In this document: positions 48,520-57,562 of the stretch, one piece after another | Numbering within the stretch: position 1 is the first letter of the stretch | Layout: the number at the start of each line of letters is the position of its first letter | From: Sulfurovum sp. | GTDB lineage: Bacteria; Campylobacterota; Campylobacteria; Campylobacterales; Sulfurovaceae | Assembly (NCBI GenBank): GCA_027068485.1 | Contig: JAMOSB010000007.1 | Span: 62,001 to 126,000, forward strand | Length of the DNA stretch: 64,000 nt | Direction: 5' to 3' | Position numbers and translations under genes: made by a program | Notes under the pieces: model-generated | What the model was told of the DNA's origin: nothing | Databases searched by the model: none | Seen by the model: only the letters and a program-made list of their open reading frames with translations

Positions 48520-50055
48520 ATGAATCAGCTACTCCTCTCTATCGCTCTTTGGCTCCACCACTCTAAGCGGTACAAGGAGACCAAACACTTTATCTATGAT
48601 CTCCTCAAAGGGGAGGGGAACCCCTATAAGAAGTATGTCGATCTCTCGATTATCTTTCTGATTGTCACCTCGGTCTTTATCTTGATCTATGAGGTGAAGC
48701 ACCCTGTACCTCACTGGCTAGATACCTACGATATCTACTTTGTCTCCTTTGTCTTTAGTGTAGAGTATCTGCTTCGCCTCTGGGTACACAACAACCTCTC
48801 TGAACGCATTGTCAAAGAGTATAAGGAGGCGGAGTTTTTGGGGCGTGAGTTTGTTCCTGTGGTGATCCTCAAAGCGGGGTTGATAGAGAAGCTTAAGTAT
48901 ATGCTCACCCCCTCCGCACTCATCGACCTCCTTGCGATATTTCCCGCCTATCGTCCGCTAAGGGTATTGCGTATCTTTGTACTCTTTCGGGTACTTAAGC
49001 TCCTTCGCTACACCAAGAGTATCAATCAGTTTATTGAAGTCCTCTCCAATAAGAAGTTTGAGCTTTTAACACTACTCTTTTTACTCTTTTTTATCGTTAT
49101 GACAGCAGGGATTGCCATCTATGTCTTAGAGGAGCAGACCAATGAGCAGATCAATAACCTCTTTGATGCACTCTACTGGGCACTGGTGACGATCTCCACG
49201 GTGGGGTATGGGGATATCTCACCTGTGACCCCTGAGGGGCGTAGTATCTCAGTACTCGTGATTATCTCAGGGATTGCGATGATCTCCTTTGCAACCTCGG
49301 TGATCGTCTCTGCCTTCTCAGAGAAGCTGAGTGAACTCAAAGAGAACCGTATCATCGAGCAGGTCAATAAGAGCAAGTCGTTTCTGTTGGTGTGTGGATA
49401 TGGTCAGATGACCAAGATGTTTTTTCGGCAGTATGCTCAGTCGTATGACAACTATATTATCCTCGAAAACTCCCTAGAGCGGATGGAGCAGGCACGCAAA
49501 GATGGCTACGATGCGATCTATGAGGATGCGAGTCGCTATGAGACACTCAGTAAGTTCAATGCCAAACACTGTGATATCACCATCTTGTGTCTCACCGCAA
49601 GTGATGTGGAGAATGTCTATATCACCCTCAATGCCAAGAGTATCAGTAGTCGTATCACCGTGATTGCTAGAGCCAACGATAGCAGTATGGTGAGTAAGTT
49701 TAAGCATGCAGGAGCGGATCATATTCTCATGCCCAATAAGGTCGCCAACTCGATGATCTATACTGCTATTACACAGCCAACGATGTATAAGGCGATCCAT
49801 GCGATCTTGACAGGTAAAAACATCGCCCGTATGGATGAGATTCATGCCTATGAGTGTGAGTCGATTGTGGGGAGGACGATTGCGGAGTTGGAGTTCAAAA
49901 GAGCCAAGCTCCTCTTTATCGGGATTGATCGTGGGGGGAACTTCCTCTTCAATCCCCCTAGTAGTGCGGTGATAGAGCGACGCGATACGCTCTTGGTGAT
50001 GGGGCGTAAGATCTCACTAGAGTACTTCAAAACACGCTATCAGAAGGGGTGCTAA
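48520..50055 (+). CDS. Voltage-sensor-type potassium channel with RCK (TrkA-N) domain
   Basis: A 511-aa inner-membrane protein with six transmembrane helices. An Arg-rich S4 segment (RPLRVLRIFVLFRVLK, about residues 145-160) suggests a voltage sensor, and the K+ filter TVGYGD is at residues 227-232. A cytosolic RCK/TrkA-N domain starts near residue 287 (LLVCGYGQM), followed by a TrkA-C-like tail. This is the Kch/Kv-RCK architecture of prokaryotic K+ channels. It probably regulates K+ flux or membrane potential in response to a nucleotide or ion bound by RCK. It overlaps the next gene. Confidence 0.9.
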   Translation: MNQLLLSIALWLHHSKRYKETKHFIYDLLKGEGNPYKKYVDLSIIFLIVTSVFILIYEVKHPVPHWLDTYDIYFVSFVFSVEYLLRLWVHNNLSERIVKEYKEAEFLGREFVPVVILKAGLIEKLKYMLTPSALIDLLAIFPAYRPLRVLRIFVLFRVLKLLRYTKSINQFIEVLSNKKFELLTLLFLLFFIVMTAGIAIYVLEEQTNEQINNLFDALYWALVTISTVGYGDISPVTPEGRSISVLVIISGIAMISFATSVIVSAFSEKLSELKENRIIEQVNKSKSFLLVCGYGQMTKMFFRQYAQSYDNYIILENSLERMEQARKDGYDAIYEDASRYETLSKFNAKHCDITILCLTASDVENVYITLNAKSISSRITVIARANDSSMVSKFKHAGADHILMPNKVANSMIYTAITQPTMYKAIHAILTGKNIARMDEIHAYECESIVGRTIAELEFKRAKLLFIGIDRGGNFLFNPPSSAVIERRDTLLVMGRKISLEYFKTRYQKGC

Positions 50056-50762
50056 TGGGTAAAAAGATACTACTTTTTGGGTATGGAAATCATGGGAAAT
50101 ATATCGCCAAGGGGTTGGTGGAGGATGGGTTTGTGGTACAGGTGGTCGAGAATAACCCGCTCCATCATACCCAAGCGGTAGAGGATGGCTTTGAGTCTGC
50201 GGTGGAGATCGATATCACCAAAGATGAAGCACTCATTGGTCTTAACCCCTCTGGGTATCAACAGCTTGTCTGTGTGATGGATGATGAACACCTCAATGTC
50301 TTCTTGACCCTCTCCTTGCGGTCACTCTTTGAGAAGAGCTATATCCTCTCAATCTCAGACTCTATCCATGTGACCAAGAAGCTCCAGATGGCAGGAGCCA
50401 ATCGGGTAATCGATCTCTATGAGGTGAGTGCCAACAAGATACACAATATCCTCAACCGCCCCGTTGCCACCCGCCTCCTTGATGAGTTTGTGATGTACAA
50501 AAATGGGATAGGGTTCAAGGAACTGGTGATACCTGAGGGGTCGTTTCTGCATGGATTGATGACCGATGAGGTGGATCTCTCAGCGTACGGGGTGTTACTT
50601 GTAGGGTTGATTGATGAGATGCGTGGGCATCACTTTGAGTTTATCACCGCAGGGTTTAACCACCGTCTCGATAGTGGAGATACCCTTGTCTGTATCGGTG
50701 AGGAGGCAAAGTTAGCGTATTTTAAGCAACTCATCGCATCGCCTCACTACCCTAAGGGGTGA
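50055..50762 (+). CDS. Stand-alone TrkA-N/TrkA-C (RCK) protein
   Basis: A 235-aa cytosolic protein with a Rossmann-type RCK domain (ILLFGYGNHGKYIAKGL, about residues 4-20) and a C-terminal TrkA-C-like domain (FKELVIPEGSFLHG...VGLIDEM). It has no membrane segment. The GYGNHG loop departs from the usual GxGxxG. The ATG at 50055 overlaps the channel stop (TAATG), so it is very likely an auxiliary regulatory subunit assembling with the RCK domain of the channel. A TrkH/KtrB partner is not nearby. Confidence 0.82.
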   Translation: MGKKILLFGYGNHGKYIAKGLVEDGFVVQVVENNPLHHTQAVEDGFESAVEIDITKDEALIGLNPSGYQQLVCVMDDEHLNVFLTLSLRSLFEKSYILSISDSIHVTKKLQMAGANRVIDLYEVSANKIHNILNRPVATRLLDEFVMYKNGIGFKELVIPEGSFLHGLMTDEVDLSAYGVLLVGLIDEMRGHHFEFITAGFNHRLDSGDTLVCIGEEAKLAYFKQLIASPHYPKG

Positions 50763-52160
50763 TTAGTCGTTAGGCTCTTGGGTTACAAGCCACGCTTGGA
50801 GTTGTGCAATCTGCTCTAGGGTACGGATAGTCGCTGTTCCTCCTTGGGACTCTCTAGCATTCATCGAGGCACGGTTATCAAGTAGGGCTACGACCCCTTC
50901 ACCGATACGCTCATCGATACGCTGAAGGTCGCTGAGGGTCAGCTCTGAGATATCGACCCCTTTGGTCTCTGCGAGGTTGACTACATTGCCCGTGATATGG
51001 TAAGCATCACGGAAGGGAAGCCCCGCCTCTTTGACAAGATAGTCCGCCAAGTCGGTGGCACTGAGGTGACCTACCATACAGGCACGCTCCATCGCTTCGG
51101 TGTTGACACGCATATCTGCGATCATCTCATTGAGAACTTGGAGGCTAAGTAGAGCCGTACGCACGGAGTCGAAGACCCCCTCTTTGTCCTCTTGCATATC
51201 TTTATTGTAGGCGAGTGGTAGTCCCTTCATCACCGTGAGTAGGGCGATGAGATTTCCATTGACTCGACCTGTCTTACCACGAAGAAGCTCTGGGATATCG
51301 GGGTTTTTCTTTTGGGGCATGATGGAGCTACCTGTGGCGTGACGGTCACTGAGTGTCACCCACTTAAACTCACTAGCACTCCATAAGATCAGCTCCTCAC
51401 TCAAGCGACTCATATGCATCATCATTGTAGAGATATTGAAGAGGATATCAAGAGCAAAGTCACGATCACTCACAGTATCGAGACAGTTGAGTGTAGGAGC
51501 ATCAAATCCTAGCTTTTGAGCGGTGATGTTGCGGTCGATAGGATGTGGTGTCCCTGCGAGAGCAGCACATCCGATAGGGGCGTAGTTGTTGCGAGCATAG
51601 GCATTAACAAACCGCTCATAGTCACGCTTAAACATACTCGCATACGCCATCATATGGTACCCAAAGTTGATAGGTTGTGCATGCTGAAGGTGTGTCATAC
51701 CTGGAAGCATCGTCTCACTATGGGCTTTGGCAACCTCAAGAAGGGTCTGGATATTGGTCAGGAGAAGTTGTGCGATCGCTTGGGTGTTGCGTTGGACATA
51801 GAGTCTAAAGTCAAGGGCGACTTGGTCGTTACGACTCCGAGCGGTGTGGAGTCGCTTGCCTGCATCCCCGATCTTCTCTGTGAGTCGCCCCTCGATCGCC
51901 ATATGGATATCCTCATCATCCCCCTCTAGGGTAAATACCCCCTCCTCTATCTCCGTGCGTATCTCACGAAGCCCTGCGTCTATCTTCTGATAATCCTCCG
52001 TAGAGATAATGCCCTGTTGTGCGAGCATATAGGCGTGTGCCTGAGAGCCTTCAATATCCTCACGGTAGAGAACCTTATCAAAGGGAAGTGAGTTGTTGAG
52101 ATCTTGTAGTAGCTGAGAACTTTGAGTAGAGATACGAGCCGAAGCGATTTTTTTAGCCAT
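50763..52160 (-). CDS. argH: Argininosuccinate lyase
   Basis: Splits argininosuccinate into arginine and fumarate, 465 aa. The superfamily signature [15 protein letters not shown] (catalytic Ser loop, about residues 280-294) is intact, as are [10 protein letters not shown] and [13 protein letters not shown]. It converges on the RCK gene, with adjacent stop codons. It is separated from msrB upstream by an 86-nt gap with a terminator-like hairpin. Confidence 0.97.
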   Translation of the reverse strand: MAKKIASARISTQSSQLLQDLNNSLPFDKVLYREDIEGSQAHAYMLAQQGIISTEDYQKIDAGLREIRTEIEEGVFTLEGDDEDIHMAIEGRLTEKIGDAGKRLHTARSRNDQVALDFRLYVQRNTQAIAQLLLTNIQTLLEVAKAHSETMLPGMTHLQHAQPINFGYHMMAYASMFKRDYERFVNAYARNNYAPIGCAALAGTPHPIDRNITAQKLGFDAPTLNCLDTVSDRDFALDILFNISTMMMHMSRLSEELILWSASEFKWVTLSDRHATGSSIMPQKKNPDIPELLRGKTGRVNGNLIALLTVMKGLPLAYNKDMQEDKEGVFDSVRTALLSLQVLNEMIADMRVNTEAMERACMVGHLSATDLADYLVKEAGLPFRDAYHITGNVVNLAETKGVDISELTLSDLQRIDERIGEGVVALLDNRASMNARESQGGTATIRTLEQIAQLQAWLVTQEPND

Positions 52161-52232
52161 GAATACTCCTAGATAATTAAGTAGTGCTATTTTATCGTAA
52201 AGTTGGTTTGGTTTGGTGGTAGAGTGGGCAAA

Positions 52233-52248
52233 AGCCCCATAGAGGGCT
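52233..52248 (-). terminator. Terminator-like hairpin overlapping the msrB stop
   Basis: On the minus strand AGCCC pairs with GGGCT around a 6-nt loop and is followed by TTTT. The 5' arm includes part of the msrB stop codon. It is placed to end the cobS-cobC-msrB transcript before argH. Confidence 0.5.
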
Positions 52249-52606
52249 AGGCTTTAAAGTCTAGGGAGAGGGAGTTGACACAGTGGCGGGTGTTTTTGGG
52301 AGTCATCTGCTCCCCCCTAAAGAGGTGTCCTAGGTGTCCCCCACAGGTGGCACAGACGATCTCTATGCGTTGTCCATCCGCATCAGGGAGTTCGCGTACG
52401 GCTCCCTCGATGCTATCATCAAAGCTTGGCCACCCCGTCCCTGAGTCAAACTTGCTCTGAGAGTCAAAGAGTGGTGCGTTGCACTTGCGACAGCAGTAGA
52501 GACCTGCTTCATGATGATCCCAAAATCTCCCCGTAAAGGCACGCTCTGTCCCTTTGGCTTCTATGACATACTTCTCTTCTTGGGTGAGTGGGTTGTAGGT
52601 TGGCAT
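52247..52606 (-). CDS. msrB: Peptide-methionine (R)-S-oxide reductase
   Basis: Repairs methionine-R-sulfoxide in proteins, 119 aa, cytosolic (no signal peptide). Zinc-binding Cys pairs are CCRKC (Cys39/Cys42) and CATC (Cys85/Cys88). The nucleophile is Cys109 in [16 protein letters not shown] is the substrate-pocket signature. It is a normal cysteine form, with no selenocysteine codon. It lies 3 nt after the Cys-rich gene at the end of a cobamide-gene run. Confidence 0.95.
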   Translation of the reverse strand: MPTYNPLTQEEKYVIEAKGTERAFTGRFWDHHEAGLYCCRKCNAPLFDSQSKFDSGTGWPSFDDSIEGAVRELPDADGQRIEIVCATCGGHLGHLFRGEQMTPKNTRHCVNSLSLDFKA

Positions 52607-52609
52607 GGG

Positions 52610-53065
52610 TTACTCCTTGGTGGTTTTGGTCGGTAGTATAGCAGAGAGACTCTTGACCTCTGCCATCATCTCAAACCAATCGCGTGAGAAGTGCTGAAGG
52701 ATAAACGCCTCATGGTGGGGGATAGTACACCCCGAGCAGTTTTGGTGTATCTTGCTCTTGCCCTCAAACCTCGCTCCATCAGGTGAGTTCACACTACAGT
52801 AGCTCATCAGCTCTTTTGTCCCGATAGTCTCAACCCCCGCATCATCAAAGCGGAAGTTGGGGCAGGCACAGAGGTAGCAGTTGAGGTTCTCCATCGCATG
52901 ACACTTTTTGTTTTGGGCATAGAGTGGGCAGAAGTCGGGGTGGGCTGTTTGCATATGCTCAAACCGAAAGTAGGTAATGATCTCTTGGGGGGTGAGGTGG
53001 GTGAGGGTGGCGAGGATTGCACGGTGTTTTGCTCCGTGGGTCTGAAACCAGCTACTATAACTCAT
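52610..53065 (-). CDS. Cysteine-rich small domain protein (cobamide-locus associated)
   Basis: A 151-aa protein with a C-rich module: FCPLYAQNKKCH, then LNCYLCACPNF (about residues 61-71), and later NCSGCTIPH. This spacing resembles the Cys-rich small domain (PF04071 type) that is often found beside or fused to cobalamin synthesis genes, and it probably binds a metal or Fe-S cluster. An N-terminal helical extension of about 45 residues precedes it. It overlaps cobC by 11 nt. Function unknown. Confidence 0.75.
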   Translation of the reverse strand: MSYSSWFQTHGAKHRAILATLTHLTPQEIITYFRFEHMQTAHPDFCPLYAQNKKCHAMENLNCYLCACPNFRFDDAGVETIGTKELMSYCSVNSPDGARFEGKSKIHQNCSGCTIPHHEAFILQHFSRDWFEMMAEVKSLSAILPTKTTKE

Positions 53066-53570
53066 AGGTACGATACTCCAGATAGTCTAACCGCTCCACT
53101 ACTACGCCTAGAAGCTCCATCATCCGTGCTAGTGTGCCTGCATGGGAGCAGATGAGTAGGTCTTGGTTGGTGGGTAGTCTATCCAAAAACGCCTCTATGC
53201 GTGCTGTAAACGCCTTAGGGGACTCTTGGCAGATATAGGTGTGCCACGCCTCAGCAGAGTCGAGGTAGTGCGGGCGAAAGCTAGGAAGAGCAGCAACCTC
53301 CTCAAACGATAGCCCCTCAATCTCAGGTTTAAACTGCACTTCGCGTAGACGCGAGTCAGTTGTGTAGGGTTTGCCTAGATATCGGAGGGTCGCTTGGGTG
53401 CGTTGGAGGTCGGAGCTGTAGCAGTGGTCAAAGCAGATCTGACGCAACGCTATCACACTACTAGGCTCAATCGCCTCTCTATCGATAGGGAGATCACGCC
53501 AACCGTTGTAGCGGTGGTGGTGAGCAGGGGCGAGTGGGGCGTGGCGTAGGAGGGTTAGGGTACGAGACAT
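53055..53570 (-). CDS. cobC: Histidine phosphatase, probable alpha-ribazole phosphatase
   Basis: A 171-aa phosphoglycerate-mutase-fold phosphatase. TLLRHAP (Arg9, His10) holds the phospho-histidine, with YSSDLQRTQATL, REVQFKPEIEGLS and the second His in ICSHAGTLARMM all in order. Placed directly behind cobS with a 16-nt overlap, it most likely removes the phosphate in nucleotide-loop synthesis. Assignment as CobC rests mainly on that context. Confidence 0.85.
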   Translation of the reverse strand: MSRTLTLLRHAPLAPAHHHRYNGWRDLPIDREAIEPSSVIALRQICFDHCYSSDLQRTQATLRYLGKPYTTDSRLREVQFKPEIEGLSFEEVAALPSFRPHYLDSAEAWHTYICQESPKAFTARIEAFLDRLPTNQDLLICSHAGTLARMMELLGVVVERLDYLEYRTYEL

Positions 53571-54301
53571 GCCACCCCCACCAAGAGCAGTGTCTCCACC
53601 CCCTCAAGCGTCGCACCGAGTAGATCCCCATTGACAAAGCCTAGTCGCCGTTTGAGGTAGCCTAGGAGGAGTATGCCCAGTCCAAGTCCTGTGAGTAGTA
53701 GCACCACAAAGTGCCAAGAGAGCAGTACGATCCCGATACTCCCACTTAGGAGAAACGCCCCAAGTAAGTAGGGAAGTGTCAGGGCAGATTTGAGTTGGGT
53801 CGCAAAGGAGGAGCGAAAGACCTCACGCCAAAAGAGTAGCACTAGAAGCAGACGACTCACCATCGCTATGGCGACAAAGTACCACCCCAGCTGATGGAGA
53901 AGCACAAAGACAATCCCCGAGAGCTTCATCGTCATGACCCCTATCACCCACAAGACCCCCATCGCTCCGACTGTCGGCTCTTTGATGATCGTGTAGGGGT
54001 CTTTGTGGGCGTGTGAGGCGTAGAGTGCATCGGCGACATCCATCACCGCTTCGGTATGCAAAAACCCATAGAGCATCATATACCCCACCGCAGAGAGTAG
54101 TATCCCATACCATGAGAGAGGAGCAAGAAGTGTGGAGAGAGTGAGGGTGAGTAGTGCTAACAGTAGCCCCACAATCGGAAAAAACAACAGCATCGCCCCC
54201 AAGACCTCAGAGCTAGAGAGGTCATCATCAGAGCGAAAGCGAACAGGTAGCACACTAAAGTAACTCACTGCAAACTTCAACCCAAGCCAAAGTGATCGCA
54301 T
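53555..54301 (-). CDS. cobS: Adenosylcobinamide-GDP ribazoletransferase (cobalamin synthase)
   Basis: Integral membrane enzyme joining activated cobinamide to the alpha-ribazole nucleotide, 248 aa with about six helices. The signature region is present but variant: HTEAVMDVADAL (residues 82-93), where most homologues read HLDGLADTADG. The first Asp is replaced by Glu and a Gly is lost. EPTVGAMGVL follows, as expected. Its promoter box lies 30 nt upstream, making cobS the first gene of cobS-cobC-Cys-rich-msrB. Confidence 0.9.
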   Translation of the reverse strand: MRSLWLGLKFAVSYFSVLPVRFRSDDDLSSSEVLGAMLLFFPIVGLLLALLTLTLSTLLAPLSWYGILLSAVGYMMLYGFLHTEAVMDVADALYASHAHKDPYTIIKEPTVGAMGVLWVIGVMTMKLSGIVFVLLHQLGWYFVAIAMVSRLLLVLLFWREVFRSSFATQLKSALTLPYLLGAFLLSGSIGIVLLSWHFVVLLLTGLGLGILLLGYLKRRLGFVNGDLLGATLEGVETLLLVGVACLVP

Positions 54302-54330
54302 AGGGGACTCCTCTGTGGTAGTATGGGGGT

Positions 54331-54336
54331 ATTATA
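54331..54336 (-). promoter_or_regulatory. Putative cobS promoter -10 box
   Basis: TATAAT on the minus strand, 30 nt upstream of the cobS start, in the 61-nt gap after cbiB. It splits the cobamide genes into two transcription units. Confidence 0.5.
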
Positions 54337-54362
54337 CCGCGTCATAGCACAATTATAAGTGT

Positions 54363-55241
54363 TTAGATTAAGCCTAACAGAAGAGAGAGTATCACCATCC
54401 CATCCAGACGCAGTTGGAGTTGTAGGGCTTGGGTGATATCGTGGGGGGTGAGGGTGGTGCGTCCTCTCCCGAAGTGGGGTTTGGGTTTGAGTTTGCCAAA
54501 GTAGACGGTATCGCCACCTAGCCGAATCCCTAGAGCGAGTGCCATGGCGGTGATGGGGTGTCCTGCGTTGGGGCTTTCGTGTTGGGAGCCTTGGGGGTAG
54601 AAGCCTAGTGCTTTGGCAGAACCAAAGAGCAGTGCGATGAGTAGGGCAGTGAGGCGAGAGGGGAGGAGGTTGGCGAGGTCGTCGAGTTTTGCGGGTATGC
54701 GTCCAAAGCGGTAGTAGTGCGGGGTCTTGTAGCCGACCATTGAGTCGAGGGTGTTGATCGCTTTGTAGAGAAAAAGCCCTGTGAGTCCAAAGAGTAGGAG
54801 GTAGAGGAGTGGGGCGATGACCCCATCGCTGAGGTTTTCTGCGTAGGTCTCTATCCCTGCTTTGTTGATGTCACTAGGGCTTAGCTCTTGGGTGTCACGG
54901 CTCACAAGATAGCGTATCTTGTGAGGGTGGGTGATCAGCTCTCGGACGGCATCATGGAGCATCTTGGAGGCAAGACCCATCGAGGCTAGTATCCCCACAA
55001 CAACTGTCTCAAGGAGAGGTGGGAGTAGGCTAGCGAGGGTGAGGAGTATCTCTGTCGTGAGTGCGGTGAGGGTGAGGAGGGTGAGGGTGAGGAGTCCGCC
55101 ACGCAGGATGGAGTCTTGGTAGTAGGCTCTCTCAAACCACCCGATCACCCCGCCCATCAAGACCACAGGGTGGTAGCGTGAAGTAAACTCCCCAAAGAGG
55201 CGGTCGATGAGGTAGGCGATAAGGGTGATCTCAGGATACAT
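54363..55241 (-). CDS. cbiB: Adenosylcobinamide-phosphate synthase
   Basis: Membrane enzyme attaching (R)-1-amino-2-propanol O-phosphate (or the ethanolamine analogue) to adenosylcobyric acid, 292 aa with about five helices. AYLIDRLFGE...HPVVLMGGVIGWFE at the N-terminus, ETYAENLSDGVIAPLLY and NTLDSMVGYKT in the centre, and GSQHESPNAGHPITAMA are characteristic. The ATG at 55241 lies within the end of cbiP (11-nt overlap). Confidence 0.94.
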   Translation of the reverse strand: MYPEITLIAYLIDRLFGEFTSRYHPVVLMGGVIGWFERAYYQDSILRGGLLTLTLLTLTALTTEILLTLASLLPPLLETVVVGILASMGLASKMLHDAVRELITHPHKIRYLVSRDTQELSPSDINKAGIETYAENLSDGVIAPLLYLLLFGLTGLFLYKAINTLDSMVGYKTPHYYRFGRIPAKLDDLANLLPSRLTALLIALLFGSAKALGFYPQGSQHESPNAGHPITAMALALGIRLGGDTVYFGKLKPKPHFGRGRTTLTPHDITQALQLQLRLDGMVILSLLLGLI

Positions 55242-56559
55242 CCGCAATCACCCGCTCGATATCAAAGTAGGCTTCCATCTCCTCCACAAAGGTGGTGATG
55301 GTCTGCTCTTTGTAGTCTCTAAACCACGCATCTACAAAGAGTCCATGCTCAAAGGTACCGTAGAGCTGAGGGGCTTCATAGGAGAGGGGGTACTTCTGGC
55401 TGATACCGTGATGGATCTCAAAGGTATCCCCGTTGCGTTTGAGTATCTTCTCTCGTTGGAAGTAGATGGTATCATCGATGAAGCCTAGCCCCGTAGCGTG
55501 TGTGGGATGCTCCACCTCGATACACGCCTCATCGACAATCGCCTCAAACATCATCTGATACCCCCCACAGATTCCGATGATACGGCACTGCTTGGTTGCG
55601 TAGAGGGATTGGATCTGCTCGAAGAGTCCAGAGGCTTTGAGCCATGCAAGGTCTTGGAGTATAAGTTTGCTCCCAGGGAGTATCACCCAGTCAAACCGTG
55701 TCAGATCGATAGCAGAGGTGACAAACTCCACACAGCTCTTGGGGTCGGCTAGGAGTGGTTCAAAGTCGTTGTAGTTGCTCATGGTGGGGTAGTGTATCAC
55801 CGCGATACGCCGTGAGGCGTGTTGGCAGTCTTGGGTGAAGTTTTTGAGGCTTTGGGAGTCCTCAAAGCCTAAGTTGAAGGGGCGGTAGGGGAGTACCCCT
55901 AGCACAGGGATACCAAACTCCTCCTCGATGATACGCACCCCCGCATCAAAGAGGCTACGATCTCCTCTAAATTTATTGATCACCACGCCGATGACATTGG
56001 CTCTTAGGGCGTGGGGGAGGAGGTGGTAGACACCGTAGATGGAGGCAAACACCCCACCCTTCTCGATATCAGCTACAAGGATAATCTTGGTCTTAAACTG
56101 CGTAGCGATAAAGAGATTGGAGAGGTCTTTGTCCATAAGATTGAGCTCTACGGGGCTTCCTGCCCCCTCTGCGATGATACAGTCGTAGCGGTCGTTGAGC
56201 CACTCATAGGCTTGGGTGACGATGGGCTTGAGGGTATCGAGGTCACGGTAGTAGCTTCGGACATCTTGGGTCTCTACAGCTCGTCCTCCAACGATGAGTG
56301 AGGCACTGCTCCCGCGTCCCGACTTGAGCAAGATAGGGTTGTTGTGCCATGAGGTCGCTACGCCTAGCACTTCGGCTTGAAATCCCTGTGCTACGGCGAT
56401 CTCTGATCCATCATGGGCGACGATGGCGTTGTTGGAGACATTTTGGGCTTTGAAGGGGGCGACACGGTAGCCTCGTGCTTGAAGGAGGCGTGCGACGAGG
56501 AAGGTCACGGTCGATTTGCCTGCGTCACTGGAGGTACCAAAGATAGAGATGTTATTCAT
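55231..56559 (-). CDS. cbiP: Cobyric acid synthase
   Basis: Glutamine-dependent amidation of adenosylcobyrinate a,c-diamide on four side chains, 442 aa, about 60 residues shorter than the enteric CbiP I know (about 506 aa). The start ATG at 56559 begins MNNISIFGTSSDAGKST, with the dethiobiotin-synthetase-like P-loop at residues 8-17. The glutaminase domain keeps Cys331 (GICGGYQM) and His405 (TFEHGLF). A longer frame into cobD is non-conserved. It overlaps both neighbours by 8-11 nt. Confidence 0.93.
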   Translation of the reverse strand: MNNISIFGTSSDAGKSTVTFLVARLLQARGYRVAPFKAQNVSNNAIVAHDGSEIAVAQGFQAEVLGVATSWHNNPILLKSGRGSSASLIVGGRAVETQDVRSYYRDLDTLKPIVTQAYEWLNDRYDCIIAEGAGSPVELNLMDKDLSNLFIATQFKTKIILVADIEKGGVFASIYGVYHLLPHALRANVIGVVINKFRGDRSLFDAGVRIIEEEFGIPVLGVLPYRPFNLGFEDSQSLKNFTQDCQHASRRIAVIHYPTMSNYNDFEPLLADPKSCVEFVTSAIDLTRFDWVILPGSKLILQDLAWLKASGLFEQIQSLYATKQCRIIGICGGYQMMFEAIVDEACIEVEHPTHATGLGFIDDTIYFQREKILKRNGDTFEIHHGISQKYPLSYEAPQLYGTFEHGLFVDAWFRDYKEQTITTFVEEMEAYFDIERVIADVS

Positions 56560-57562
56560 GAGGGAGTGCCTTGATGAGGTGTTGGAGGTCGTGGAGGCTC
56601 TTGATGGCGATACGCACATGGTAGGGGGTGAGTCCATCAAAGTTGGAGCAGTCACGCACCATAATACGGTAGGGGAGTAGATGGGCTTGTAGCTCCTCAG
56701 CTCGCATCGAGGCAAGCTCGATGAGCAGGAAGTTGGCATCTGAGGGGTAGATGCGTCGGATGAGAGGAGAAGACTCAAGCTTGGGGAGCAGATAGGCGAG
56801 GCTCTTGGCATGGGCATCTGCGGAGCGTGACCCAAAGGTGCTATCGGCTAGGGCAGATTGGATATAGGCACTATCAAACGCAGAGAGTTTCCAGAGTGGT
56901 TCGGTGGCTTGGAGTGAGGCGATATTGGTGGGGGAGGAGAGTATCGCTCCCATACGGATCCCCGCAGAGCCAAAAAACTTGGTCATCGACTTGAGGATAT
57001 AGAGTCGCTCATAGCGATCGAGATAGTGTGAGAGTGAACGGTGTGAGCTAAACTCCAAAAAGGACTCATCAATGAGTATCGTACACCCCTTGGCGTGCCA
57101 CTCCTCTAGCATCGACTCGATAGGGTAGTAGTAGCCATCGGGGGTCGAAGGGTTGACGAAGACCACCAATGACCCCTCTGCTACCTTGCTATCGAGTGCC
57201 TCAAAGCGGTCAATCATCGTAAGATGGTACCCAAAGGCTTTTGAGGCTTTTTTGTACTCTAGGTAGGCGGGAGTGTAGAGGGTAGAGTGGGAGAGTGCAA
57301 GGGTACGAAAGAGGGTGAAGATCCCTACACTCGCTCCATTAAAAAGCTCCAAAGAGTCTATAGAGACACCGTAGTGTGTAGCGATGGTGTGGGTGAGGCT
57401 CTCGTAGTTGGGGTAGGCAGAGATGGGGAGGGTATTGAAGTCCACGCTGATATGGGGTTTGATAAAGTTGATATTGGATGAGAGGTCGATCACCTCACAG
57501 GGGTGGCAGTCGGCACGCTGGGCGAAGGTGGTGATGTCACCACCGTGTTGGTAGGGGGTCAT
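56552..57562 (-). CDS. cobD: Threonine-phosphate decarboxylase (CobD-like) aminotransferase-fold enzyme
   Basis: PLP enzyme of class I/II aminotransferase fold, 336 aa, that decarboxylates L-threonine O-phosphate to the aminopropanol arm of cobamides. HGGDITTFAQ and IDLSSNIN at the N-terminus are CobD/HisC-like, FVNPSTPDGYYYP is the substrate loop, and the PLP Lys is in SMTKFFGSAGIRMG (about residue 197). In some relatives it may accept serine phosphate, giving norcobamides. Position between cobU and cbiP supports a cobamide role over HisC. Confidence 0.87.
   Translation of the reverse strand: MTPYQHGGDITTFAQRADCHPCEVIDLSSNINFIKPHISVDFNTLPISAYPNYESLTHTIATHYGVSIDSLELFNGASVGIFTLFRTLALSHSTLYTPAYLEYKKASKAFGYHLTMIDRFEALDSKVAEGSLVVFVNPSTPDGYYYPIESMLEEWHAKGCTILIDESFLEFSSHRSLSHYLDRYERLYILKSMTKFFGSAGIRMGAILSSPTNIASLQATEPLWKLSAFDSAYIQSALADSTFGSRSADAHAKSLAYLLPKLESSPLIRRIYPSDANFLLIELASMRAEELQAHLLPYRIMVRDCSNFDGLTPYHVRIAIKSLHDLQHLIKALPHE

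Noticed and set aside
56560-56835. N-terminal extension of cbiP into cobD
   Set aside because: The extension is Ser/Pro-rich and antiframe to cobD. The dethiobiotin-synthetase P-loop begins right after the ATG at 56559.
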